This document shows, piece after piece, positions 24,057-37,174 of a stretch of DNA of 64,000 bases. The stretch's first letter is position 1. The number at the start of each line of letters is the position of its first letter. The position numbers and the translations under genes are program-made. The notes beneath the pieces are model-generated. The model saw only the letters and a list, made by a program, of their open reading frames with translations. It was not told where the DNA came from and searched no databases. The DNA comes from Adineta ricciae (lineage: Eukaryota > Rotifera > Eurotatoria > Adinetida > Adinetidae): positions 434,001-498,000 of the forward strand of contig CAJNOJ010000016.1 of assembly GCA_905250025.1 (NCBI GenBank). The letters run 5' to 3'.

Positions 24057-26178
24057 ATGCCTTTACGTCTTCGACACATACTCGATCGATTGCCATTGCC
24101 ATCTCTTCGTTATTATACGTTGATTAGTACGTCTTTATTTTTTGGTAATATATTCTATTATCACCATTTAATACAAACGAATGATATCAATTCAACAAAT
24201 GAAACTCTTGTCAATGGCACAAAGTTTTTCTCCGATGCAAAGCCATTCTCCTTGGTATACATGCAAACGTTATTTTCGATTATTTTATCTCAATCCTTAT
24301 CCTTATTGGTAAGACATTGACTTACATATTTGTACAGATTGCTCAATTCGTTCGTTGCTAGATTCTTGTCAATGCGATCTACTGTACAATTGGCTTGTTT
24401 GGCAAGTACTTACAAGAACTCATCTTTGGTGAATTACGTTTAGTCGAATTGCAACGGAGCAAAGAGAAACTTTGGAATTATGCATTTTATAAATTTTGTT
24501 TTCTTTTCGGCGTACTTGGTTTAGAGAATTTGAACGAACTCGCACTTTGGATTTCGTGGTTTTCAATCATAGCATTTGCAATTTCGTTCTGTCAACTATC
24601 GAAAGATCGCTTTGAACTAGTAAATTGTTTTCCTTGAATTCACAGCGAATTGATCATCGATTCGTTTTAGATGTCAGTTTCTGTCTCCATTCGTCGTCGG
24701 CTACTCCTGAAAATCCTTGCTTTACTTATTTGTTTACTTGTTTTATCTGGCATTTTAGTCGCTATTTGTTTTCTTGTTGGCTTGAAATATGGCGGTCTCT
24801 CCGTATTTTTCTTCATGTTGGCAGAAGCAACTTTATTAACGCTCGACATATGCTATCTTTTGTTTAAATATACATTTCAATATTATATCTACGAACAACA
24901 AAAACAAAATCCACTAACCACATCGAATGAGTACCGGTCTTATGTGATTTATTATATCGAATTTGTGTACCATATCGTGACATTATTGATTGATATAATG
25001 CATCATTTGCAAATGTTGTTTTATCACCAGACATTCATGTCAATGACGTCATTAATATTTTTCATGCAATTGAAGCCATTATTTAATGAATTAACGCAAC
25101 GTTTAAAACGACACAAATCATACCGAATTGCCATGATACGAATGGAGAAAAAGTATCCACTTTTAACTAAGTATGATTTGGAACAGAAGTATCTCAAACA
25201 AAATTATGTATCAAGTCTGGACGAAGTGTGCTCGATTTGTTGGGAGAAATTTGAAAAGGCAAGATGCTTGCCATGCGGTCATCTATTTCATCAGAATTGC
25301 CTTCGAAGTTGGCTCGAACAAGATACCACATGCCCAATATGTCGCGTTTCCCTCCAGGAAGAAACCAGTCAACAGACGCCTACACCATCCGCACCAATCA
25401 TTTCGCCGGCGCCTAATTTTCTTCTTTGGCCATCATTGACGCTTGCTCGTTTCGCTCGAAATGTTCACGGTATGAATGATACAACAGGTCAACGTCCACC
25501 ACGGAATCATCTATTTCGCTTTGATGGAAGCCGTTATTCATCTTGGTTACCTAGTTTTTCAATCGAAATCAATCACAATTTTCCTTTTCGTCTTGGACGT
25601 GCTCGTCTTACCGGTGTACAATTAACCAGCATGGCTCAAAGTGTTCAACAGGTTTTTCCTCAAATTCCATATGAAATCATTCTGGCTGATTTGCAACGTA
25701 CGCAATCTGTCGATGTAACTATTGAAAATATCATTGATCATCGTATTCGCATTGAGCCGCAACATGCTGCACATCAACAGGAGTCGTCGACATCGGAAGA
25801 ATCGTCCTACACATCATCGGAAGCTTCATCATCCGAAGTCGGCGAACCGATTGATTCGGATCTGTTGTACGTTCTAAAGATCACTCTTTTCCTATAATTT
25901 ATGTTCGATTTCTTAGATCTGATGCACCTCGGATACTCCAAACCGATGATTTGCTCGATACTGGTCATAATGATAATTTTGCATGGCCATTGGATCCACG
26001 GCTTCCGCTAGCAACCCGAAAACAACAACTGATCGCACACATGCGACGGTATATCCATTTGAAATGCTTTTGATTAATGAATTTCGTATTTGTTTTACTT
26101 TTTTTCAGACAATTCCTTGACCGTGAAAGACGTCTGCAATCATTGTCACAAAAAACAGATTTGCTGTCCGCCAATTGA
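24057..26178 (+). CDS. AMFR: AMFR/gp78, ER-associated RING E3 ubiquitin ligase
   Basis: gp78 ubiquitinates misfolded and regulated ER proteins for p97-dependent degradation. The N-terminal half is a multi-pass membrane domain spread over three exons (24057-24310, 24360-24620, 24671 onward). A RING-H2 finger follows at about 25230-25350: CSICWEKF, CLPCGHLFHQNCLRSW, CPIC. A proline-rich linker leads to a CUE domain (VQQVFPQIPYEIILADLQRT, near 25630-25740), a Ser/Glu-rich stretch, and a C-terminal helix RKQQLIAHMRRQFLDRE resembling the gp78 region that contacts E2 and p97. The stop is at 26176-26178 after a final short intron. The domain order membrane-RING-CUE identifies it over other ER ligases such as HRD1, which lacks CUE. 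Confidence 0.93.
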
Positions 26179-26461
26179 ATAGCTGCTCGTTCTTTTGTTA
26201 ATATGTATATTTGTAAAAGCACCGTTTTCTCGCTTTTCCTACGTTTAGACTAAGGCAGATCGTCTTCTTTTCGTTTGTGTATCTTTCCAACTAATAAATC
26301 TTGTCTCTGTACTTGTGAGTGTCTGCATGCACGATATCTATTTGAAGAAAAAAAAACAGAATGGAAAACGAGCCTCGTTCGGCTTTCTTCGCCATAAACA
26401 TTAATGAGAAAAACACGCAATTATGTATGTATTTGATGTTATTTTTATTGTAGAATTCATC

Positions 26462-27394
26462 ATGCGACGAGGTGTTGGTATTGGAGGTATTAATCAACAA
26501 ATTCTCGAAAAGGTAAAAGTTGTTTGTGTTGAAAAAGAACGTGGCGGTTCATTTTCGGTTGTTGTTTTAGGCAAAATTTAGCGAAAAAGGTTCCGAACTT
26601 GCACGTGACCATCTCGACAAGGTAAACATGTTTTGCTATTTTGACATTCGAGAAAATGCTCGCTGTTTAGCTTGCAAAACAATTCGAAACATTTCGCGAT
26701 AATTTGGAAAAATTTGCTGAAAAACACAAGAATGAAATCAAGAAAGATCTCGCTTTTCGACGACAGTTTCAAGAAATGTGTGCAACAGTCGGTGTTGATC
26801 CGCTTGCATGTAAGATTCAAGACAGTCGATCGTCTTGCACATTGAGAATCTGTTTTCTTTTCCTGTTTAGCAAGCAAAGGATTCTGGTCCCAAGTACTCG
26901 GAGTTGGTGACTTTTACTACGAATTGTCTGTACAGATAGTTGAAGTTTGCGTGGCTACAAGTGAACAGAACGGCGGATTGATATCGCTCGATGAACTATT
27001 GTTGCGCGTCAGGAAAGCACGTGGTAAATCGAAATCGGCTCAAGATGTCTCTACAGATGATATTCTGCGCGCAATTAAAAAATTACAAGCACTCGGTGAT
27101 GGATTTGCCGTGATTCAGCCGGCCAATGGGCAAGGACGCATTTTAATACAGTGCATACCAGGAGAATTAAGTATGGATCATACGACAATCTTGAATTCCC
27201 TTCAGACACGTTCGAGTTTTACTGCCGAACAGTTACGTGATCAATTTCAATGGTCAAATGATCGCATTCAAACGGCGATTAATTTTATGATCAAAGAAGG
27301 TCTTATTTGGGTGGACAACAATGGTCGATGTTCGGAATATTATTTTCCCGGTTTATTTACTGCACAGCGTGTAACTTCGGGAGAAAATGTTTAG
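26462..27394 (+). CDS. SNF8: SNF8/VPS22, ESCRT-II subunit
   Basis: ESCRT-II sorts ubiquitinated cargo into multivesicular bodies. The start MRRGVGIGGINQQ matches the conserved EAP30 N-terminus (MHRRGVGAGAI in animals). Short introns separate AKFSEKGSELA, the coiled helical exon QFETFRDNLEKFAEKHK, and the winged-helix region (GFWSQVLGVGDFYYELSVQI, ILRAIKKLQALGDGFAVI, ELRDQF-like segment, MIKEGLIWVDN). The end GLWIDDQ-like motif is present as GLIWVDNNGRCSEYYFPGLF. Length of about 255 residues equals the family norm. Only 76 bases separate it from the next gene on the same strand. Confidence 0.94.
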
Positions 27395-27470
27395 AGATAT
27401 CCTTTCTTTTCGATGTTTTCTTACTTTCTTCGAATTTTTTTATCTAATATTTAAGTTCTCTAAGTTTCAG

Positions 27471-29835
27471 ATGAGTGAACATCATCAGCAATCGCACACA
27501 AGTGACAGTCGACATCATTTGGCTATATGGTGTCGAGCAGAAGTGTTTACGTTTGGTGCGTTGACGACGCCACCACCGCCAGATATTACTCCTGCAAGTT
27601 TGAAAGCTCTTGTCAAGTACATGAAGAAAAGCGGAACGGCTGGTTATCCCAAAATGAAGTAAATTTCTTCATGCTATGGCATATTCTATTCTAATAATTG
27701 TTTTTCGTTCCAGTTATATGCTTTGGCGACATATTGCTTGTTCGAAATTACATATGTCTGAAGAATTAGCGTGGATGTAAGTGTTAAGATCGATATAAAT
27801 ATGATTGTCTTACATGTTTGCGTGTAGGTATTTCGAAACGTACAGTATGTTAACCAACGTTTCATCACAACGGCGAATACAAACGGATATTCAAACATCG
27901 AAAGCGCATACTCCGACTGAAATCGGTTTGTTGAAAAATTTCATTTGAATTTAGAGTTGTTGAGTATATCTGATATGTTTAGAACGCCTCAAAGATTCTC
28001 GAAAAGTCGATAGTTTAGCGTTCATTCTTCTTCTATTTCTGCAATCATTCCATCAAATTGATCTGAAATCAACACTTTCTCGTGATGAGTCTGTATTGAT
28101 AGATTGAATTCTATTCAATGATGTTACTTTACTATACAATTTAGATGGCCGAATCGCAAACGAAACTCGGATCTCGATGCCCGAAAGAATCGCGTATGTT
28201 TGCTGTCTCTTCTTCATCATTCAAATGAGAGATCTTTCTTTAGATTTATGACGAGCAAAGTCATCAGCTATTTATTCAAACACATTTAGATGATCTATTA
28301 AACATTGTTGCAGAAACACCAGGTATGTCCACACTCGAAAACAAAACGGCTTTAGTTTTATTTTGGTTTTATTATTTTCAAGAATCAAATGCAAGCGAAA
28401 GTGTTCAATCAGCCACTTTAAATATGGATGCGATTACAGCTCTTAGTTATATATTCGAAGGTACACTTCATGATAATCTTCGAAAGATTATTACATTCCA
28501 TGAAATCCTTCAAAATCCATCGATTCAACATGAAATCGGCGTTGTAAGCAATGACATTTTCCCTTGAATATCGTCTCATTCACCCCACTTATAGAATAAA
28601 TCGATTGTTCCATTTAAAAATCTGTCAAATCTAATTCGTCGTTCACTTATTGCAAATCCATTTCAAGTTGGCCAGACCATGAAACGTGGAACACTTTTAC
28701 CATTACCATTCAATAGTCAGTGATCATGTCCGATTCTGTATGAGAATAAACAATATGTCTTTGTTTAGATCCTACTCATGAACAAAGATCTGGCCGTGTT
28801 CTATGTAATTCAAATTTCGCGGATGAACGGTTAGAAGGTTTTTGTCGAATGATTGCTCGATAGATTTTGTTCCTTTTAGACATCGATTTGTATTGATGAC
28901 AATGATTAATCGATCTTTAAGTGATCAGGTAATGAAAAAAGAATACTCAAATTCAATTTGATTTTTCATTTCTTTATTTTCAGCAATCATCTGATATTAC
29001 TAATGCAGAATTTCGTATACATCGATGCAGTTATTCATATATCTACATACTTGCTCCATTACGGTATCTATTCAATTCGATTTGCAACATTCAAAACTTG
29101 TCTTACATGTCTCTGTTTAGATGCGTTGAAGTTCGTAAATGTCACAATGTAACAATCGTTCTTGGTGCTGTTGAAACAACATTGAAAGTCACCGATTGTG
29201 AAAACGTTTCCATTTCTGCTGTATGCCGTCGATTACTAATCAGGTTTGTTCGCCAATCTTGAATCGTCTCCCGATCTACTTCAATCGCTTTTAAGTCAAT
29301 GTCGCTCATCATCTTTCTATATCCATACGCCATCACGACCATTAATTCAATTGAATTGTGCTGGTCTGTTATTCGCACCTTACAATTCCTCTCATGTGGA
29401 ATTACTTGAACAAATGGAACGCAGTGGTCTCTGCAAAGAACTTAATCTATGGAATAAACCATTAGTAACTCATCCAGCTGGATATGTTGATGAACAACCA
29501 TGGTCTTTACTTCCACCAGACGATTTTTATCCTATCAGTTCGATTCGTTTGGAAGATCAACAAGCAGTAAGGATAGAATATTGAGAGTTCGACAAACTAG
29601 CTCGTTTGTTTTTGTCTAGGATGGTTTACTTCCACTTCCGGTGGAATATCAATCAGCAATGGACAAACGACAAAAGTCAATTTCGACTCTAGCTAATGAA
29701 ATTACGGCTGCTCAATTGAATTCGGAACAACGCCAACGTTTTCAACGTTTTGTTGTGTCAAATTTCGAAGCATGGCTTGATGCAACAGGAAATGCGAAAA
29801 TTTTGAATCATCTATCAAGTTTACAACAACAATAA
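27471..29835 (+). CDS. TBCCD1: TBCC domain-containing protein 1
   Basis: TBCCD1 is a centrosomal protein needed for centrosome and Golgi positioning. The N-terminus (MSEHHQQ, with AIWCRAEVFTFGALTTPPP) and the middle helical part (VQSATLNMDAITALSYIFEGTL) agree with the family. The C-terminal half carries a TBCC/CARP beta-helix: EVRKCHNVTIVLGAVETTLK, DCENVSISAVCRRLLI, FYIHTPSRPLIQL, then NLWNKPLV and LLPPDDFYPI. About ten introns of 45-60 bases interrupt the gene. The catalytic Arg finger of true TBCC is not obvious, as in other TBCCD1 proteins. A CT repeat lies just after the stop. Confidence 0.87.
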
Positions 29836-29856
29836 TCTCGATATTCTTTCTTTCTT

Positions 29857-29899
29857 CTTTTCTCTCTCTCTCTCTTTCTCTCTCTCTCTTTCTTTTTTA
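29857..29899. repeat. CT-rich microsatellite in the convergent 3' region
   Basis: TTTCTCTCTCTCTCTCTTTC-type units between the ends of TBCCD1 and the SLC12 gene. No coding potential. Confidence 0.8.
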
Positions 29900-30087
29900 T
29901 ACGAAAATCGTGACATATTTGTACAAAAAAAAAATCATCACAAAAATTAGCATACTAAAGTAATTCCATCCTTACTTTCTTCTATTTCTCTTCTGACAAA
30001 ACACGAAAAGAACAGATAGACAAACAAGACATGTATTTATAAAAATCACCGGAACAACTCTCATTGTCCTTTACATACGAAAATAAA

Positions 30088-33000
30088 TTAGGAATAATAT
30101 GTCAGAACATTCTTTTGATTGCCACGTAAGAATAATAATGGAGGTAAATTGTAACTAATCGCATCCAAATATGCGAGATAAAGTCCAGCGGATATCGATT
30201 GTTTCCGTGGAATGGGTAACGTACTAAAGGGAAGTCATTAGTTAAGATTTTAGTGCATAGATGATCATGGATACTTACACGATAATAAGTGTTGATTGAG
30301 AACTGTGTTCGATTAGATACTCGTGAAGGTTAAGTCCTCGTTTAATCTTTTCTTTGTTCATATCTAACTCAATGTCTAAAATTCTCCATGATTCATCCGT
30401 TGTCGAGAGATTTTTATTGTTTTGATGCCAAGCTTGCAGAAGTTGTTGGAATTTTTCGGTTTCACGTTCGTTCGGTTGTTTGTTCAAACCGTGAAGAACA
30501 TGTAAATCGGTGTATTTTATACGAAATTTTGTTAATAATGATGCCATAGCCACATGTTGCCTTTCTGCATCAGTTTTATCTCCAGGTACGCATGAAAATA
30601 TTCGAAGTTGACAATTACGCCAACGTTTTCGACGTTGCAGTAGGTACGGTAATAGTAAGGTTAATCCACCATCATCAAACAACCACCAAACATCGATCGT
30701 GTCAGCTGAGGTTTTCTTTGGACCAAATATATCCATGGTTAGCGAAATACCTTCACTTGCACCCGCATTTTTCAATATTAAACCGTCTATTTGTTGTGCG
30801 GCACTGTTGTTTACCTTTGGAATACGTCGTAGCGGACTTGAAATAACTGATTCATCGTTATCGTCGTCATCATCATCTTCGTCGTCAGGCAGATCTGAAA
30901 AATACAATTTCATACATGATGGAAAATGTTCGATATAGAAAAACAACAATATCAGTAGTACCCGGTTGAAAAAAGTCACTTTCATCAAGTCCTGTCTGTA
31001 ATCGTAGAATGCCAATACCATACTTGAGATGCAACGCGTCATGAATAATATTGAAATAATCGATGGTTGCAATTGCATTAGCCGTCCAGTCATTCTTAAA
31101 ACCGAGCACAGCGACATTTGGTCGCATTTTCCCTACTCCGACACACTGCATAAACACATGAAAGTTTGTTTACATGAATACATACAATATTTTCATTGAC
31201 ATACTTGCAATAGTGCAATTGCTCCTTGTCGAAGACTAGGTTCGACAACAGGTTGATAGAATGCTTTTGCCGTACGCTGCTTTAACCAAGTTTCTCCATC
31301 GTCATTCTGTTTATACGGTAGATTTACTGTTGGGTCGTCCTTTGAACGAAATCAGCCAATATTTTTCAATACAAATCAAGTGATTCCTTTTTTACGTACT
31401 ATGATAACATTCCCACAGATCATTAAACTACGGCCATGAGTAACCAAGGAACAAAGATCAACTAAGACTGAACGATGAATTGGATTCCCAGTAAACACCA
31501 ACATTTGAGGTCGGAAATTTTTCACATGTTCTTGAATAGCATCTAGTTTATGAGTTGCGTCAAGTGCACGACGGTACGTATGTGCATGAGCCGTCGAGCC
31601 CCAGTTGATCTCTAGAGGGATCCGTCGTTTAAACTTCACTGATACTAAACAAACTTTATACCTGGTTTTGTTGTTCGAACGTAAAGATAGATTCCAATCA
31701 TCACCAAGAATGTGATCAAAGCCGCCCACCTTATTAGACATAAGCTGTGTGGAATACTTCTTTTGATGAATCATTCTTCTTACCAGTTAATGATAAACAT
31801 AACAGCAACACAAGATATAGCTCCTGTTAACGCTAACCATTTGTTATAGTATCGAAAACCTGGTCGCCATCCACTGGCTTTGGCTAGTGAAGCATCAAAA
31901 CATGCATAATTGACCAACGCATAGGTCATAAGGAAAAAATTTGAAATAATTGGTGCAATCTTATTCAGTTCGCCTATAAAACGAAGTAAAGAACTGAGAG
32001 TGAATCGTTTATGTCAAAAAGATTGTCTTTACCAATCGCAGTAAACGAAACAGCAACAAGATACGTTAGGAAATAGGCCCGTATAGGTTCATCAGATTTT
32101 CCATTACCAACAGCAAAATACTTCAAACGAGGAAATATCATGTCGCGACACACCGCTTGGAAGATTTTCGGAGCACCGACCAGACTCGCTACAAACAAAG
32201 TCATCTTTCTCAATTTTGAAGTTGACTTTCAAATCTACCTAGAGCACTCGATAACGTTGCTGCAAAAATTCCAGCTAGACGAAAAGAAAATCTTGCAAGA
32301 CAATATTCGTCATAAAAGCATATTTGAACAAACCAGTGATCAAAGGTCCAAAAGCGGCTATCATTTTCATTGTTTGATAGTTATAAACTAATCCTGATTT
32401 ACAATTTTTATCATTCCAATGAATTGTGCAGTTAACGATCTGCATTGCACTACCATTACGACGTTCGTAGTAATCCACTGAAATTTTCCAGTCCGATGCC
32501 TTACTCAAATCAAACGCATGACTTACAAGCAATTTCACGATGAGTAGTACAACCCGAGATGACACAAAAGGCAAGATAAACAAATGTTGTTATTCCGATC
32601 GCTACATTAGTACCTAACGGAATAGCTTTTGACGGGTTCTAGGTATATGGAAATTATTCATGCTGTAAACGCGTCCTTGGGTTTGCATTACTTTTAAATT
32701 TCCCGATATATTTGCACCAGCGAGGATTCCTGTTACTGACGGAAAGAAAACGCCGAAAACATGCTGAAATGTTTCTCCATTGGTAAATCTCGGACCGAAA
32801 TTTTCCTTAATTATCTTCCCTAAAAAGAATTTCACCAATTAATTATTCTTCTAATGACTTCCTCTTGTTACATGAATAGCCTTCGAAACCATGTCGACGC
32901 TTATACGATGTAACAGGCATCAATGAACCAATAAAAAAGTCCAGAAGTGACGCACTTAGTGTAATAAGTAGTGTAATTTGCACAATAGTCTCCCCGCGCA

Positions 33001-34218
33001 TACCAATCAAGGCAATGCCCAAAATAATAGTCATTGTAATCACTCCTATCAAGACGAGAATTCATAAACAAGTTGTTCACTATTTATATAAAAACACCTA
33101 CCAATAATGCGTACAATATTCACTGATTCTCCATCGATTACTGTTCCAAAGATCTTCACTCCATACTCCTACATATCTCTATGAATTATGAAATAATCTG
33201 CAATTCAACTTGAGTTACTTTCAGAAGATCACGAACTGTTTCAGCAAAACCAATTGTATACATCGCTGCAGCAACTGCGTCTATTCAAACAGTTAGTAGA
33301 ATCTGACTGAATATTCGACTCGTCCTTACTAACGAAAGAAAATATCAAGCCGATAGCACCTCCGAATTCCGGACCAAGACTACGTGAGATCAGATAATAA
33401 GTTCCACCACCCTTGACTTCGCCATTCGTACATATCGCACTCATTGATAATGATGTTAGAATAGTGACGACCGTTGAAATGATGATGATTATACACGCTA
33501 AACCAATACCGGCTTGACCTGTAACCCAGGATAGACGAAGAAACAGCATGACACCGAAGATGTTCAATACGCAGCGAATCTATCATAGAATCATGAAAAT
33601 CGTCTTAAGCTAAAGCAGATAAACGACGTACAAGAACGCCAATAATCCATCCAAATTTAACAATTTCAGTTTTTGGTTTAATTTCTGCTTTGATTGGTTG
33701 ATCAGATGGTATCATAACTGAACTAACCATTTCGCTGTTCAGATCGATCGTTGATGCCAAATTCAGTTTTGCTGACGCGCATTTTGTCCCATGCAACGCT
33801 TCTAATGTTGGTCGAGTTTTTGGCTCTGAAGATGTGAATGAAAATAGATTTCGATAATGATCACTATGTGGTAATGCTTCGATCGTGTCATAGGTGCCAG
33901 GTTGTTCATTAACCGTAAGACTGTCAGTCTTTTGATCGAAAAGCATTTTTTTCTTCGATTCATTCGAATTTGTCGATGACGTGAAATCTTTCCAAAATGA
34001 ATCAAATAAAAACTGTTCTATGATGATTTCTTCAAACACTTACTTATCGGAACACTTGATGTTTTATCTAATACCTTTTTTGAATTCGAAGAATCTTCGG
34101 GTCCATCATCGTCGTCATCAAATACTTTTTCAATTTGAAACCGAACGCTACTTGTCGATCGATCTAATTTACTTGACTGAGCAATAATTTTATTAATCGA
34201 ATTATTCGCATTAGACAT
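30088..34218 (-). CDS. Cation-chloride cotransporter of the NKCC/NCC group (SLC12A1-3 type)
   Basis: These transporters move Na, K and Cl together across the plasma membrane and set cell volume and chloride. The N-terminus (34218) is a hydrophilic, Ser/Asp-rich region. The membrane domain starts with [46 protein letters not shown] and [18 protein letters not shown], almost the textbook NKCC helices 1-3. Further helices run to about 31800. The C-terminal regulatory domain includes [23 protein letters not shown], an acidic insert ([13 protein letters not shown]), [18 protein letters not shown] and the terminal [20 protein letters not shown] at the stop 30088-30090, matching the NKCC end. More than a dozen short introns are present. 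KCC members are excluded by the N-terminal helix pattern and C-terminus. Confidence 0.92.
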
Positions 34219-37174
34219 TATTGAGAATTGTAATCATCTAGAAAACATATTAATTTTGACATCGAACTTTCTCACGTCGTCATATAGAATGTTAAGCTTT
34301 TCTCTCCCTCTTTTCTACACGCTTTAAGTAATGTTTTGTTCCTATTTTTATGCATTAAAATATTCTCAAGTCTATCAAAACGAAAGACAACAGCTCTGTG
34401 AAACGTACGCTGAGTACAAATCACTAATGCCGCTTCACGTGTTGTTGATACGCGACAGAAAGGTAGAATAATATTGACAAAAGGTTCAATAGAAGAAAAA
34501 ACTCTAAGCATACCACTCCCTGAAAATCTTCAAACGAGTTCAGCAAGTGAGGTGCATGTTTTATTTGAGCTTTTTTTTTCTGTCTACTTACTTCCCAGAA
34601 GGGGAACATACTCATCAAGGTCCGCAATAAGCAACTAAAGACACGCACTTAGAAAAACGGAAAAAATGATAGAATACGAGACTTGAAGAACGGGAAAAAG
34701 AGAGATTCCCATTACATTTTTCTTTTGCTTTGTTCGGTTTCTCTCGCACATGGAATTGAATAACTTGACTCATGTTCTTGAAAAGTCAATCAAATAGCTT
34801 TTAAACTGAAAGATTTTCATTCCCGTGAACATTCCTCACTTTCAACATGTCCTCAGAATAGGATATAATGAACAGCGACAGAACAAAAAATAAATCGAGT
34901 TTTTCCTTTGTGACTAATGAATATACATATGAAAGGAAAGAAAACTGTCGCAGTGATCAATACTTTTTCTCAAATGAATTGATGCTCTTGCATAATCAAT
35001 CATTCTATTCATAATAATCAAATCGTAGTTGACTCACGGGTGTATAGAATCGACTTAGTAACGATTACATATGTTGGTTACCGAAACAAGTAACGCACTT
35101 ATAATTAACAGCTCCCAATCGATTCGTCCAGACATTCTTAACACCAGTACATGTTTATCTTTGCTTTATGTAAGAAAAATATTCCACCGTTCTCTACGAC
35201 TGACCTTGGCACGTCTCACCAGGACATACAGCTGTGTAGCAGCAGTGGTTTGTCATAGAATCAATACACAGGCATTTCTATGCCGAAAGAAAGCTTCTCG
35301 AATTGAATTTCAACAAAAGCTGGCGCCAAGTACAATGACGATATAGAAAACTTCGATAGACGCAAGGACTGACTGACAGCGATCATGTAAAACTGCGATG
35401 TCATTTTTTGCTTGTCTGCTTCAAGACCTTGTATTGACTCGAACAATGGATTCTTACTGATGAATGACATCATTATGAAGTGAAACACGAGATTTCTGAA
35501 TGACAAAACTCGGTGTCAGAAATAAATGTCGTCGTACGAGTTCATTTCCTTTTCCTGAGAATTAGTTTCTCTTCTTGACACATTTGACACTCGCCATTCA
35601 TCGCATTCAGCATCAAGGATTTATTTAAATTTGATCATAAATAGCCGGATGAAACACGATCGGCAAAGGTGCGGAAAATCGTACCTAATAAAATCAATAG
35701 ACTGATTAGAATGTTTTTCTAATCAAGACAACCACACGTGTATTGTCTCTGATGTTGGCGTGTTTTTTTTATGAGGACATTCATGAATCGAAATGCGTCC
35801 TCCGATCCACCGGAATGTTATCATCTCGATATTCGTCCTATTGCATCAAAGTTTACTTGATGATTAATAGCTTCTCTTGAGATTTGCTTCGAGTCTTTTT
35901 ATCTTTGTGATGATTTGCTTTTACCCAATGTTCTTTTAATTGTTCGTATGTTCGATAAGATGGATGAGACATGCTGCTACTGAATTATTTCAATTGCCGA
36001 TCATAATCATTTTTATTGTCATTCGTACTCGTGTTAAGCTTGCCTCGTTAAAAGCTCATTTTTCATTTTTCTTCATCGGTCTACAGGAACTGATTCACAA
36101 GACAATGATCTCCTCCTGATCAAGACGCGCATTGCCTGGTAGCTATTTTTCTTTTGATTAGTGATCGATTGAGCGGCGAATTCTCTCTTTAATTGTGTTA
36201 CATCAATATCACACCGCTTGAGATTGTCAGAAGAAAGAAGAATGACTTTCACAACATTGAATGCTTCATTGAACACGGTTGCATCTTCTTATAATTGAGA
36301 TACTCATACTCGAACAATCTTGAGCCAATGGAGAAGATACGTTTCCATCGACCTTTCAACTCGTTAGCAACCTTCCGAAAAAGGACGAACACATCCTTTT
36401 ATCTCTAATACAATTCTTCAACACTTATACTAGACTGAAAATGATATGATTGTGACAGTTATTTCAACTCATTCATCTTTCTTTACTGACAAATGAGTAA
36501 TGCATTTTACCTTGTTCTTTTCACTCGCATCACTTCCATTCTCTTTACTTCTATCGTCAGTTATCATTAAACGAAATTCATTACCATTGATTGGACATAC
36601 TTTTACTTGTTTCAAAACATAGACGTGCTCGTTTTCTTTTTTTCACTACTATTTACGTGCACGTACTAGGTAATAACAACTTCTGTCAACGATAATAAAT
36701 GCATTTTGATCATGCGTGGCGTATGGTTGGATAGGAGAAGAGAAAAAAACGAAATAAGGTAATTATACCTATACAGAGAGTAGAAAAGTATCTGCTCGCC
36801 TATACCATAAATCAAATTTGGCAAGTTAGAAACACCCTCGTCGTCAATCACGAATGCAAGAAAATGGTTCTTCTCTTTTTTCTCTCTCATTCGCGGAGAT
36901 CGCTTCAGGGTTTTGTCTCAAAATCTATTTGATGTTTGATTTGTTAACACGTATTTCAATAATATGACACTCTTCGCTTTATCTTCCTGTTCTCGGTGAT
37001 TTTATTGGTCGGCGAGAAAATTGTCTTTTTATCGAATGAGAAACGAGAAAGAGGAAAGAGAAAAAAAGCAGAAGCAACTCATCCATATTACAATATATTT
37101 CTTTTGAGAGAATATCGAGAAAATCATTTCAACTTTCATAGACATCAAACATTCCATTCGAGATAGACTATATT
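34219..37174. other. Three-kilobase gene-free region between divergent SLC12 and Hox3
   Basis: The longest gene-free stretch of the window, lying upstream of both an SLC12 gene and the Hox3 gene. Several short frames (34272, 34424, 35071, 35261, 36073, 36666) have no domain or splice support. I did not find the miR-10 or miR-993 mature sequence by eye. Regulatory DNA for Hox3 is the likeliest content (inference). Confidence 0.5.

Noticed and set aside
35071-36890. Several frames of 67-91 codons upstream of Hox3
   Set aside because: None shows a domain, conserved splice pattern or codon bias like neighbouring genes.
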